The notes under the pieces are model-generated. The model was given only the letters and a program-made list of their open reading frames with translations. It made no database searches and was not told the DNA's origin. Shown here in pieces: positions 54,799 through 63,299 of a stretch of DNA of 64,000 nucleotides. The stretch's first letter is position 1. The number at the start of each line of letters is the position of its first letter. The DNA lies in the NCBI GenBank assembly GCA_019058445.1, contig JAHPZA010000010.1, positions 558,001 through 622,000 on the forward strand. The letters are read 5' to 3'. Position numbers and translations under genes: made by a program. Source of the stretch: Promethearchaeota archaeon (GTDB lineage Archaea > Asgardarchaeota > Lokiarchaeia > Sigyniarchaeales > SOKP01).

Positions 54799-55428
54799 AT
54801 GACAATCACATTTGGATATCTCTTCCCATCAATTTTTAGTATTATTTATGCCATTTTAACATTTTTATTAGGTATTTTTCTATACTTAGCTGGAAAGAGC
54901 CTAAATGAGGAAGAAAAGTCATTTAATAATGCGAATTTATTTAAAGTGGCTGCTATGATATGTATTACGTGGGAAATCATCTATTTAGCGATTCCTGATG
55001 TCATAGATTATTCTAATTCGGATTATCTGGCAGTTGTTATATATCGTTATACTTTATTCATTATCGAGCTTCTCATACATATCATTACGATAGGATTGAT
55101 TTTCATTATAATTGGATTAGCTAATCCAGAACAAAATGGCAAAAAATTGTTTTATTCAGGTATATTTTGGATTATTAGTCATACGGCTTATATATTTTAC
55201 ACAATATTCTATTTGATTTTATATTCAACTCCAGAAAATTCATATTCAATGATATGGAGTATTACTATTTTATGTTCTCTTACATTTTTTTATACTTATA
55301 TTGTTGCATTTATTCTATTCTTTCAATTTAGCTTTGCATCAAAAGAATTAAATCTTAAGACCTCTACTCTTATTATTTTTGCTCAAATGATAAATTTTAT
55401 AATTAGGTTAACACAACATCTTATTTAA
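54799..55428 (+). CDS. Multi-TM protein, paralogue B
   Basis: 209 aa from the ATG at 54799; the alignment with paralogue A (MTITFGYLFPSIF against MGITYGYTIPSIF) fixes this start. Six hydrophobic segments, short loops, and the conserved IGLANPEQNGKKLFYSG loop between TM3 and TM4. I do not know this family. Tandem position and similar length point to a recent duplication. It ends just before the acs fragment on the other strand. Confidence 0.78.
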   Translation: MTITFGYLFPSIFSIIYAILTFLLGIFLYLAGKSLNEEEKSFNNANLFKVAAMICITWEIIYLAIPDVIDYSNSDYLAVVIYRYTLFIIELLIHIITIGLIFIIIGLANPEQNGKKLFYSGIFWIISHTAYIFYTIFYLILYSTPENSYSMIWSITILCSLTFFYTYIVAFILFFQFSFASKELNLKTSTLIIFAQMINFIIRLTQHLI

Positions 55429-55479
55429 GCTCTAAATTTTAATAAAAATAGTTAATCAAAAAAAAAAGAAAAAAAAGAT

Positions 55480-55728
55480 TTAGCCTATTTCTACATCCAT
55501 TTTCTTACGCTCTTCAAGGAGATCGTCAACTACAGATGGATCGGCTAAGGTTGTGACATTTCCAATATCAGTACCAGATGCGATAGCTTTTAAAATTCGA
55601 CGCATAATTTTACCACTTCTGGTTTTTGGAAGGGCATCTGCAAATTGAACGACATCTGGTTGAAAGACTGGTCCGATCTCTTGTCGAAAATGCATTTTAA
55701 TGTCGTGTTTCAAATCTACAAATTTTTC
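55480..55728 (-). repeat. Direct repeat, left copy (acs 3' end)
   Basis: About 250 bp matching 63051-63299 in the same orientation, with one identical stretch of roughly 75 bp and divergence rising toward the 5' side. The two copies bound a 7.3-kb block without acs sequence. Confidence 0.85.
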
Positions 55729-55737
55729 AATTCTCAT
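55480..55737 (-). pseudogene. acs: Detached 3' fragment of acetyl-CoA synthetase
   Basis: An 85-codon frame whose last 66 residues, from EIGPVFQPDV to MDVEIG, are identical to the C-terminus of the acs gene at the right end of the window. The N-terminal 19 residues are still related (EKFVDLKHDIKMHF against DKSVELKRDIKNHV) and then similarity stops. It lacks the whole adenylation core and so cannot be an enzyme, although it keeps the Lys of TRSGKIMRR. DNA differences from the other copy are mainly at third codon positions, so both copies were under selection before separating. It could be a remnant left by insertion of the adjacent 7-kb block. Confidence 0.85.
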
Positions 55738-55800
55738 AAATATTATTATAACTCTGTTTATTTTGTTTTAATCCATAATTTTTTATAACCCTAACTCAAT

Positions 55801-55810
55801 ATATTTAAAT
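55801..55810 (+). promoter_or_regulatory. TATA box, probably for a leaderless transcript
   Basis: ATATTTAAAT is centred about 27 bp upstream of the ATG at 55832, so transcription would start at or next to the start codon. No ribosome site is present, which agrees. Confidence 0.4.
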
Positions 55811-55831
55811 TAAAGATTATTAAGCAAAACT

Positions 55832-56422
55832 ATGCCAAAATGGGAAAAAGATAATATTAGAGGGAAAGAAATCTATAGGAACAAGCCAGTTAAACCTGAA
55901 TATTGCTTAGTTTATTTATTACTGGTTATATCGTTAATATTTATCCCCTTTATGATTGTTGCCACATATGAGCATTACTTTTCTCTTGAATTGTTTACTA
56001 TTCTTGTTATTATCTCTATTATTCTCCTTTTATTTATTATTCGGATGTTTTTTTCCTATATAACATTCTATGATAAAGGTGTGCTTCTGAGATCAAGAAT
56101 CCCAATTCTTAACTTCTTTCCTAAATTTTATCCGTGGGAGGAAATTGTTGGATGCAAAATTATAAACTTTATTGTAAAAGGAGGTATGGGCGCGGGTAAA
56201 CATAAAATGCTTACAATATATTTTTCGAATCAACACACTTATGAAATGGATGTTACACAATGTCCTGATTTTGAGAAAATATATGAATTAATTCAAAATT
56301 ATAAAAAAGGAAAGGGTGAAATTCCCCAAGAAATCATATTCTGTCCGAGATGTGGGGCAGGAAATTACTATTTTAAGGATAATATCTGCATTATGTGTGG
56401 AACTAAAGTACTTGATTCTTAA
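55832..56422 (+). CDS. Two-TM, PH-like (bPH2-type) protein with C-terminal zinc ribbon
   Basis: 196 aa. Two TM helices (about 28-50, 58-80) are followed by a beta-rich domain (FYDKGVLLRSRIPILNFFPKFYPWEEIVGCKI, core KGVLLRSR and YPWEEIVGCKI) of the bacterial-PH type, and by a zinc ribbon CPRCGAGNYYFKDNICIMCG. A shorter relative without the ribbon is encoded at 61927-62409. The 3' end overlaps the opposite-strand TPR gene by 4 bp. Role unknown; membrane-associated adaptor is a guess. Confidence 0.72.
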   Translation: MPKWEKDNIRGKEIYRNKPVKPEYCLVYLLLVISLIFIPFMIVATYEHYFSLELFTILVIISIILLLFIIRMFFSYITFYDKGVLLRSRIPILNFFPKFYPWEEIVGCKIINFIVKGGMGAGKHKMLTIYFSNQHTYEMDVTQCPDFEKIYELIQNYKKGKGEIPQEIIFCPRCGAGNYYFKDNICIMCGTKVLDS

Positions 56423-57366
56423 TTATTTTTATTTAAATTAGGAAAATACCATTTCTCACCTTTTAAATAGGAACCCACTTTTTTAGCCAAATTTTTATTT
56501 TCTAAAAATTTCAAGGTTCTTTCTATTCTATAATGATCCCATGACTTTTCAGATATAATATCATCATAGGTAATATAATCTTTTTTTGCAGCTATTTCTA
56601 AAATTGCTTTAATATCTGAGGAAAGTTCACTTGGTATAAATTCAACAATAATAATATTGCCCTCGTCAAGATTCTTAATACCCTCAATTAATTTATTTTT
56701 TTCTAATTTTTTTAAGGAGTCAACTATGTCAGTTGGTTTTCCGTCGAAAGATGGATAATTAGATTTAATATATGAATACAATTCTAAAATTGAAATAACT
56801 CCACCAGTATTAATAATTAATGTATTTCCAATTTCTAATAAAAAAGATTGTAAAACTTCATCATAATTAGCGTCATCTGTTTTTGGAACTTTAGGAATAT
56901 GCCTTTTTTTAATTTGAATTTCTTTTAATTCCTCTTCTTTTAATTTCTTAACTTTTTCTTCAAAAATTTCACTTGTGACATCAATCATTTCTGAATTTAA
57001 CATCTTATCATTCATTTTTTCTGCTTTCTCTAAAAATTTCTGAGCCTTTTTACTACCTAAGATACTGGCTCGATGAAAACTAAAATATGCTCTTCCATCA
57101 TCATTTAATTGGAAATAATTAGCTGCTAAATTCAACCAAGCTTTCTTATCATGCTGATTTATTTTTATCGCTTCTTTACAACATTCTATTGAATCTTGAT
57201 ATGATTTTAATTGAAAATATTCTGCAGCCAAATTGCTCCATGCTTTGTAATGATATGGATTTTTAGCGACACATTTCTCATAACAATTTATAGCATTTCT
57301 CGAATTATTTAGACTGGAATGATATTTGCCTAATTCGAACCAATCTTCAGCATTTTCTTCTGTCAA
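56419..57366 (-). CDS. TPR protein with C-terminal winged-helix modules
   Basis: 315 aa. Three or four tetratricopeptide repeats fill about residues 1-125 (AEDWFELGKYHSSLNNSRNAINCYEKCVAKNP is the first 34-residue unit, marked by W-x-x-L-G-x-Y and A-x-x-x-Y). A charged linker leads to a C-terminal part with two wHTH-like units (GGVISILELYSYIKSNYPSF and AAKKDYITYDDIISEKSWDHYRIERTLKFLE, cores GVISILELYSYIK and RTLKFLENKNLAKK). Last gene of the helicase operon, 11 bp after the zinc-finger gene. A protein-protein and DNA-binding adaptor is likely. Confidence 0.78.
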   Translation of the reverse strand: MTEENAEDWFELGKYHSSLNNSRNAINCYEKCVAKNPYHYKAWSNLAAEYFQLKSYQDSIECCKEAIKINQHDKKAWLNLAANYFQLNDDGRAYFSFHRASILGSKKAQKFLEKAEKMNDKMLNSEMIDVTSEIFEEKVKKLKEEELKEIQIKKRHIPKVPKTDDANYDEVLQSFLLEIGNTLIINTGGVISILELYSYIKSNYPSFDGKPTDIVDSLKKLEKNKLIEGIKNLDEGNIIIVEFIPSELSSDIKAILEIAAKKDYITYDDIISEKSWDHYRIERTLKFLENKNLAKKVGSYLKGEKWYFPNLNKNN

Positions 57367-57377
57367 GGATTAAGTAC

Positions 57378-59444
57378 TTACCTCTTAAGTTGTTCTCCAC
57401 AGTAGGGACAAATTTTATAATCTTCTGAAAATGATTTCTTGCATAAGGGACAAGTTGGTTTCTTTATTTCTATATACTTTCTTTTAGGAGTTATAACAAT
57501 CGGCTGATTAGGAATAATTTTTAATCCTATTTTATTCTTTTTAAAAATATTTATAAATTTACCTAAGAATTTAGGAGTTCGGTACATGATTTCTTCTTCG
57601 GTCTTTTTATTATAAATGATGATAAATTTGTCAGTATTTTTATTTATTACAAACACTCTAATTTGACGATTTTCACCCATTTTGATTTTCTGTTGATTTA
57701 AAGGAATTTTATATTTTTTTCTCTTAATAGATAACTCTATTATTTCAGTAGTTTTTGGTAGAATAAATTCTGGTAGTTCTAATTTAGCTTTATTATTTCT
57801 TATAAAATTATAGAATTTTTCTCTCGAGGCTAATGAACATGTACTACAAATCTTTTTCTTTATAGATATATGATTTCTACAATATATTTCATGACAAGAT
57901 CTACATTCAAAAGTATCCTCAGAACAATAAGTATTCTCACAATATGTACAAATAACTGAATGTTCAACGCAAGTGTAACGATTACAAATTTTACATTCAA
58001 TTCCACAATTATTATTATTTCTACAAATTTCCTTTCCACACGTTAGGCAATATGCTCCACATTCAGGACATAAATTTTTACCGCATTCTTCGCAAATTAA
58101 CAAGTGAATCTTGCAAATCCACTTATTTATTCTTCCAAGTTTTTTACAATTCTCACATTCATAAGAATGCTCAGCACACATAGGTAATCCACACGCAGAA
58201 CAGAAATTCATATTACAAGAATCACATATTTCATTATTACATTCATAGCATTGATAGGAGCATTTTAATCTTGAAAGATGAAGATTTTGACAAACTTTTC
58301 CTTGTAATATTGGTTTTCCACAAGAACACTTAATAGGGATAAGCCGATTATTGAATATATCATATTCGAATTTTTTTTCTAAAATCCCATAATCAGAAGT
58401 TATTTTACAATTAAAATAAAAAATAGCTGGAACATATATCATTGATGCTCCAATTAAATCATATATTGAATTGATTTGATAAATGTTTTTATACTCATTA
58501 ATTTTGAAATCTCTTTCCTTTTTAATCATTTCAAACTCTGTTTTCAATTCAATTAATGTTTCCTTTTTATTCCTTTCATTAGCAGATATAATTCTTGCTT
58601 GAATGTCCTCGATTCTTTGTTTGTAATAATTTTCAACGATATCGAGTTCCTTTCTTAATACTTCGTTCAATCTCCCCATTACTATAGTTTTTTGCTTTCT
58701 AGTAGATAATTCAATATCCGATATTGTTTTATGGATTAAATTAGCAAAGGTCTTTTCATTTACTTCCAATATTTCACCTTTAATTGGCATTTTGTTTGTT
58801 AAATCTGGATTAAGCTTATCAAAATATTTTATTAGTTGATTTTTATAATGATTAACATCAAAATTTATATTTTCTCTGTCAGGATCTATAAGAGGAATAA
58901 TAGGTTTTTCTATAAAAGCAATAGATTCTATGGATTTGATTTGAACTTTTAGTAAGAAAATTAAAAAAGGAATATATTTAATATAATAACCTAAAGATTC
59001 AATTTCTCCATTGATTACATATTTCTTACTTGAGATTTTAAAGAATTCAAAGAAATTATTAAACATTTCATCAAATGAGTGTATAGGATCAAATTCGAAA
59101 GGAATAAAAGCTTTAGCAATTCGTCCCTTTTTAGATATTTCATTTATGAAATATTCTAGTTTTTTATTATTATAAGTTATTAATTCTGCTTCAGGATATC
59201 TTAGAGATGATTTGTGATCAAAAACATATTTGAATTCAGGATATAATGAATTCGGTTTATAAATTTCTAACAATCCTTCCGTTTCTCTTACTATAAATCC
59301 TAAATAATTATAATATCTTTTGACTAGATCACTTAAATTATTTTTTTTATACCCCAACATTTCAGAAAATTGATCTAGGTTCTTTTCTATATTTAACTCC
59401 TTAGAGTTTTTATTATAGTTGATATAATCCTTATTTCTCTTCAT
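57378..59444 (-). CDS. Coiled-coil protein with a dense array of zinc-binding motifs
   Basis: A 688-aa protein. Residues about 1-240 are globular and unknown. About 250-320 is a charged coiled coil. From about 375 to 535 at least ten C-x-x-C pairs occur, arranged as B-box/LIM-like units such as CNNEICDSC, CSACGLPMCAEH, CEECGKNLCPEC, CKICNRYTCVEH and CRSCHEIYCRNH. A last zinc ribbon, CPLCKKSFSEDYKICPYCG, ends the protein. No enzyme motif is visible. It starts 14 bp after the SNF2 helicase and is clearly its operon partner, perhaps for target recognition. Confidence 0.78.
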   Translation of the reverse strand: MKRNKDYINYNKNSKELNIEKNLDQFSEMLGYKKNNLSDLVKRYYNYLGFIVRETEGLLEIYKPNSLYPEFKYVFDHKSSLRYPEAELITYNNKKLEYFINEISKKGRIAKAFIPFEFDPIHSFDEMFNNFFEFFKISSKKYVINGEIESLGYYIKYIPFLIFLLKVQIKSIESIAFIEKPIIPLIDPDRENINFDVNHYKNQLIKYFDKLNPDLTNKMPIKGEILEVNEKTFANLIHKTISDIELSTRKQKTIVMGRLNEVLRKELDIVENYYKQRIEDIQARIISANERNKKETLIELKTEFEMIKKERDFKINEYKNIYQINSIYDLIGASMIYVPAIFYFNCKITSDYGILEKKFEYDIFNNRLIPIKCSCGKPILQGKVCQNLHLSRLKCSYQCYECNNEICDSCNMNFCSACGLPMCAEHSYECENCKKLGRINKWICKIHLLICEECGKNLCPECGAYCLTCGKEICRNNNNCGIECKICNRYTCVEHSVICTYCENTYCSEDTFECRSCHEIYCRNHISIKKKICSTCSLASREKFYNFIRNNKAKLELPEFILPKTTEIIELSIKRKKYKIPLNQQKIKMGENRQIRVFVINKNTDKFIIIYNKKTEEEIMYRTPKFLGKFINIFKKNKIGLKIIPNQPIVITPKRKYIEIKKPTCPLCKKSFSEDYKICPYCGEQLKR

Positions 59445-59458
59445 TATTAAAACTTTAT

Positions 59459-61291
59459 TTAATATTTTTCTATTAAAGATTCAACATCTAGTACTTTTTC
59501 TGATATTTCTCCTTGCAATTCAATTTTATCTACAACAGGGTTGATTAATTTTTCGAGTTCGTTCCTTAATTTCTCGGAATGTCCATATTTAACAAAATAT
59601 TTCATTATCTCTCCTTCCAACTTTGTACTTCTTCCATCAGCGTTAGATTTTATTAGACTTCCTAAAATATGATTTAAATCCCCAAGAATTGTACGAAACA
59701 CGCCAATTTTTTTATAAAGAAGATCTAATACGTATTGTTCTATAGTATTCTTTGTTGTTAGATTAAATATATAGACTTTCTTTGATTTTTGAGTTAATCG
59801 ATAAACCCTTCCAATACGTTGTTCTATTCTCATGGGATTCCATGGCAAATCAAAATTTATGATTGTATTTGCAACTTGTAAGTTGATTCCCTCTGATCCG
59901 GCATCAGTACTCAGCATGATATCTTTTTCATCCCAGAATTTCTTCATTACTTCTGCTCTTTTTGTAGATGAGAGTTCGCCGCTGAATTTAATGAACGAAT
60001 AATCCTCTGATTTTAAATGATCTGAAATATAATCTAATGAATCTCTAAATTCTGTGAAAATAACACATTTATGAGGAATTTGATCTAAAATCTTTTTAAG
60101 ATTTATTAATTTGGAACTTTCTCGTTTATTGAGAATAACAGCCAAGTTATGAAATGCTTCTAAGATTTGAATACTTGCGGTATCAAATTTATTTGTTTTT
60201 CTTGAACTAATCATTTTTAAGATTGTGTTATCAGCCGCCACGGTACTTGAACAAATTCTTCGCTGCAATAACATGAGTGTGAATTTATGCAACCATAATT
60301 TTCTATTGAAATATCGCTTTGAAGGTATACTATATTTGTTGATGAGCTTACTTTTAGCTTCTTTATATTCAATATTATTCTTATCAGTTCCTTTTTCCAA
60401 CTCATCATAGGAAGTACAAATATAATCACAAACAGTATTATAAAATTTCCATTCTGCCTCATCCATCTCAAATTGAATAGTATTTGCAACTCGTTCAGGA
60501 AAGAAAATCCCCTTAATTTCATCTCTTTTCCTTCTTATCATAATCTGATTTAATTCCCTACGTAATTGTAAAGGATTATTACATGCTCTTTTATCATTTG
60601 GAACAGCATATTCTTTTTTGAATTGTTTATAACTTCCAAAAATAGGTTTCATTAAAGTTACCAGACTAAAAATATCTTTTAGATAATTCTCCATTGGTGT
60701 TGCTGTTAATAGAAGCATATATTTCTTTCTTAATTGATTTAAAAATTTCCACCCTTTTGATTTCCGATTCTTTACTCTATGCGCCTCATCAATAATAACC
60801 ATATCCCAAGGTTTAGATAAGATCTTATCTGAATAACGGGTTGCTAAATTAATAGTTGTTATATATTGACTTTGATTAAAATTTCCTCTTCCGGTAGCAA
60901 TGACAGGTATTTCTAAATTAAATTTTTCAATAAGTTCATTATGCCACTGATTAATTAAAGAAGAGGGAGTTACAATAATGAATGAATTAACTAAATTCCT
61001 TATTTTCAGCTCAGATAAAATTGTTAGTGCTATTATTGTTTTACCTAACCCAACTTCATCTGCCAATAACGCACTTCCTTGCATGTTTTGAAGTACTTGT
61101 AAAACTGCTTTCTCCTGATGAGGAAAAAGGGAAAAATTAAAATCTTCTGTTGAAAGCAAAAATTGAAATCCACTAATAAGTGAAACCCTCTGAGCAAGTT
61201 CCAATAGAAAAAACCATTCAGAATTCCCAAATTTTGAATTTTGAACATTTTTAAAAAGTTCTAAAACTTGTTTTTCTAATTCTTCAGGCAT
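59459..61291 (-). CDS. SNF2/RapA-type DEAD/H helicase-translocase
   Basis: 610 aa. Helicase superfamily 2 motifs in order: Q-like LFPHQEKAV, motif I LADEVGLGKTI (about 80-90), Ia IVTPSSLINQW, II IIDEAHRVKN, III LLTATPMEN, IV VIFTEFRDSL, V STDAGSEGINLQVA, VI RIEQRIGRVYRLTQ. SNF2 proteins translocate on double-stranded DNA. The closest general type is the RapA/HepA or DISARM-DrmD-like group without the long accessory domains. It is cotranscribed with a CBS protein upstream (22 bp) and a zinc-finger protein downstream (14 bp). Confidence 0.92.
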   Translation of the reverse strand: MPEELEKQVLELFKNVQNSKFGNSEWFFLLELAQRVSLISGFQFLLSTEDFNFSLFPHQEKAVLQVLQNMQGSALLADEVGLGKTIIALTILSELKIRNLVNSFIIVTPSSLINQWHNELIEKFNLEIPVIATGRGNFNQSQYITTINLATRYSDKILSKPWDMVIIDEAHRVKNRKSKGWKFLNQLRKKYMLLLTATPMENYLKDIFSLVTLMKPIFGSYKQFKKEYAVPNDKRACNNPLQLRRELNQIMIRRKRDEIKGIFFPERVANTIQFEMDEAEWKFYNTVCDYICTSYDELEKGTDKNNIEYKEAKSKLINKYSIPSKRYFNRKLWLHKFTLMLLQRRICSSTVAADNTILKMISSRKTNKFDTASIQILEAFHNLAVILNKRESSKLINLKKILDQIPHKCVIFTEFRDSLDYISDHLKSEDYSFIKFSGELSSTKRAEVMKKFWDEKDIMLSTDAGSEGINLQVANTIINFDLPWNPMRIEQRIGRVYRLTQKSKKVYIFNLTTKNTIEQYVLDLLYKKIGVFRTILGDLNHILGSLIKSNADGRSTKLEGEIMKYFVKYGHSEKLRNELEKLINPVVDKIELQGEISEKVLDVESLIEKY

Positions 61292-61313
61292 CTATCTAAG
61301 ATCTCCGGTATTT

Positions 61314-61754
61314 TTATATATGATTTAATTGTTCATTCAGAAAAATAGCGTCAAATACCGAAATTACACTCACTAGTTGATCCCCATCACATACCGCAAG
61401 TGTAAGTAACCCATTATCTATGATCCGGTTTATAGCATCCCTAACCTCCTCATGAATACTACAACATATAGGAGGTTTCATAATATCTTTCGCTTTTAAA
61501 ACTTTCGCATCATTCCCCTTTATTATTACTTTATTTATTATATCCTCTTCATAAATGACTCCAATAGGCTTTCCATCTTCAATAACATAAGCTGCTAATA
61601 TTGGTATACAGATTAAATCCTCACTCTCGGTTTCACAAGATCTTTCTTTTCGAATATCTTTTAGGTTTTTTGCGATTTCAAATACTGAGTCATCTTTTTT
61701 CACTCTTATAAATTCATCTTCTATATCAATATTCTTTACATTTTTTATTAACAT
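61314..61754 (-). CDS. CBS-domain pair protein
   Basis: 146 aa forming one CBS tandem (Bateman module). RVKKDDSVFEIAKNL and YVIEDGKPIGVIYEEDIINKVI are CBS1, and AKDIMKPPICCSIHEEVRDAINRIIDNGLLTLAVCDGDQLVSVISVFDAI (cores KDIMKPP and LAVCDGDQLVSVIS) is CBS2. Such modules usually bind adenine nucleotides or SAM. As the first gene of the helicase operon it could supply a nucleotide-sensing input, which is unusual next to an SNF2 helicase. Confidence 0.85.
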   Translation of the reverse strand: MLIKNVKNIDIEDEFIRVKKDDSVFEIAKNLKDIRKERSCETESEDLICIPILAAYVIEDGKPIGVIYEEDIINKVIIKGNDAKVLKAKDIMKPPICCSIHEEVRDAINRIIDNGLLTLAVCDGDQLVSVISVFDAIFLNEQLNHI

Positions 61755-61926
61755 AGTTCTCTAAATTTCGAATTTTTCTCCTTATAATTGATCATCACCT
61801 CAACAAATTATATATTTTTAGTTTTTCAAAATTACCCATGGCTTTCCTAAAATGTCATCTATAAAAATTTAAATTTTACAGAGAATATAAGTAAAATACC
61901 TTCATTTAAATAACAATTTTCTAAAT

Positions 61927-62409
61927 ATGAAGAAAAATAGAGGAAAGGAACTACTAAGAAGTAGAGTCAACAAAGCACTGTTTCTTAAATCTATTATCTA
62001 TTTTCCAATTTTTTGTGTGTTAATAATATTGGCTTTATTTGGAACTGTGTTTTTAATTTTACTTCTATTAGCTTTTTTATTGTACTTATTATGGGTAATT
62101 GATTCCTATATTCCTTATCTTATTATCTATGAAGAGGGAATTTTAATTAGATCGAAGAAAAGTGCTACGCTTTGGTTCTTGCGTAAGTTCATTCCGTTTG
62201 AACAAATTATAGATGCCAAAATAACAAACAAGATTGTAAAAGTAAAGAGGACTGCGAGAAGAGTCTATAATCCACCCATTGAAATTGAAATAAATGAACT
62301 GGTAATAGATGTAAAAGATCATAAATCTTATATAATAGATAAAAGATTTTTGGCACATATATCTAAAAAAGCACTTAGTTTGATTTTAAAATATAAAAAA
62401 GGTCAATAA
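61927..62409 (+). CDS. Two-TM, PH-like membrane protein
   Basis: 160 aa. Two close TM helices (about 23-65) are followed by a beta-rich bPH2-like domain: LIIYEEGILIRSKK and LRKFIPFEQIIDAKIT match KGVLLRSR and YPWEEIVGCKI of the protein at 55832-56422, and both end in an ILKYKK or IQNYKK helix. No zinc ribbon is present. It is divergent from the CBS gene. Function unknown. Confidence 0.72.
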   Translation: MKKNRGKELLRSRVNKALFLKSIIYFPIFCVLIILALFGTVFLILLLLAFLLYLLWVIDSYIPYLIIYEEGILIRSKKSATLWFLRKFIPFEQIIDAKITNKIVKVKRTARRVYNPPIEIEINELVIDVKDHKSYIIDKRFLAHISKKALSLILKYKKGQ

Positions 62410-62484
62410 CTCTTTGAGTACATAGCTCTAAAAGATGTAATAAATAATATAATAATAAAATATAATTATTAAAGAAATGGAATT

Positions 62485-63021
62485 ATGCCAATAGTTAGTT
62501 CAATACCAATCGCGATTTTTTATTATATTTTACTGTTTTTAGGCACTATAGTCTGCATAATTGTGTTATTTATGGGAAATGGAGATATAACAAATATTTT
62601 TGGTTATTTTTTTATCTCAGGAACTGGATTAGTTTGTCATCTTATATTAGTAGGGGATCTTTTTGATAACCAGGATATAGATTATCCCTATAGAACTTAC
62701 ATTTGCATAATTTTAATTGGAGTTTTCTTTTATTTGGTCGCAATTTTTTATGGTTTGTTTATAATTCTACTTCTCTTTTATCAGGTTTCAAAAAGTACTT
62801 TTGCATTTTTCAATTTTATATCCTTTGCAATATTATGGATTCTTGTCATAAGTGTTTCTTTATATAGCATCTTTATATATTCAGTTAAAGAAGAAGAAAA
62901 ATTAAGAGACAGACTAATTGAGAAAAAAAGGAGAGCCAGACAAAAAAAGAAAGAACTACGAGATAAAATGGAAGAGTATCTACAATGGAAAGCTAGGGAA
63001 AAACCAGACCAACAAAGTTAA
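62485..63021 (+). CDS. Four-TM membrane protein with basic coiled tail
   Basis: 178 aa with four hydrophobic segments (about 8-30, 38-57, 70-92, 105-130). A strongly charged C-terminal helix follows (EEEKLRDRLIEKKRRARQ...). No family recognised. It lies 75 bp after the PH-like gene on the same strand, perhaps in the same transcript, and ends 30 bp before the acs stop codon on the opposite strand. Confidence 0.68.
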   Translation: MPIVSSIPIAIFYYILLFLGTIVCIIVLFMGNGDITNIFGYFFISGTGLVCHLILVGDLFDNQDIDYPYRTYICIILIGVFFYLVAIFYGLFIILLLFYQVSKSTFAFFNFISFAILWILVISVSLYSIFIYSVKEEEKLRDRLIEKKRRARQKKKELRDKMEEYLQWKAREKPDQQS

Positions 63022-63050
63022 TTAAAAAAAAAAGTAAAAATTGATTTAAT

Positions 63051-63299
63051 TTAGCCTATTTCAACATCCATCTTCTTACGCTCTTCAAGGAGATCGTCAA
63101 CTACAGATGGATCGGCTAAGGTTGTGACATTTCCAATATCAGTTCCAGATGCGATAGCTTTTAAAATTCGACGCATGATTTTACCGCTTCTGGTTTTTGG
63201 GAGAGCATCGGCAAATTGAACGACATCAGGTTGAAATACTGGTCCTATTTCTTTTCGAACATGATTTTTAATATCTCTCTTCAACTCAACTGATTTATC
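63051..63299 (-). repeat. Direct repeat, right copy (acs 3' end)
   Basis: Counterpart of 55480-55728, here joined to the upstream acs reading frame. Protein identity over the last 66 residues is complete. Confidence 0.85.
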
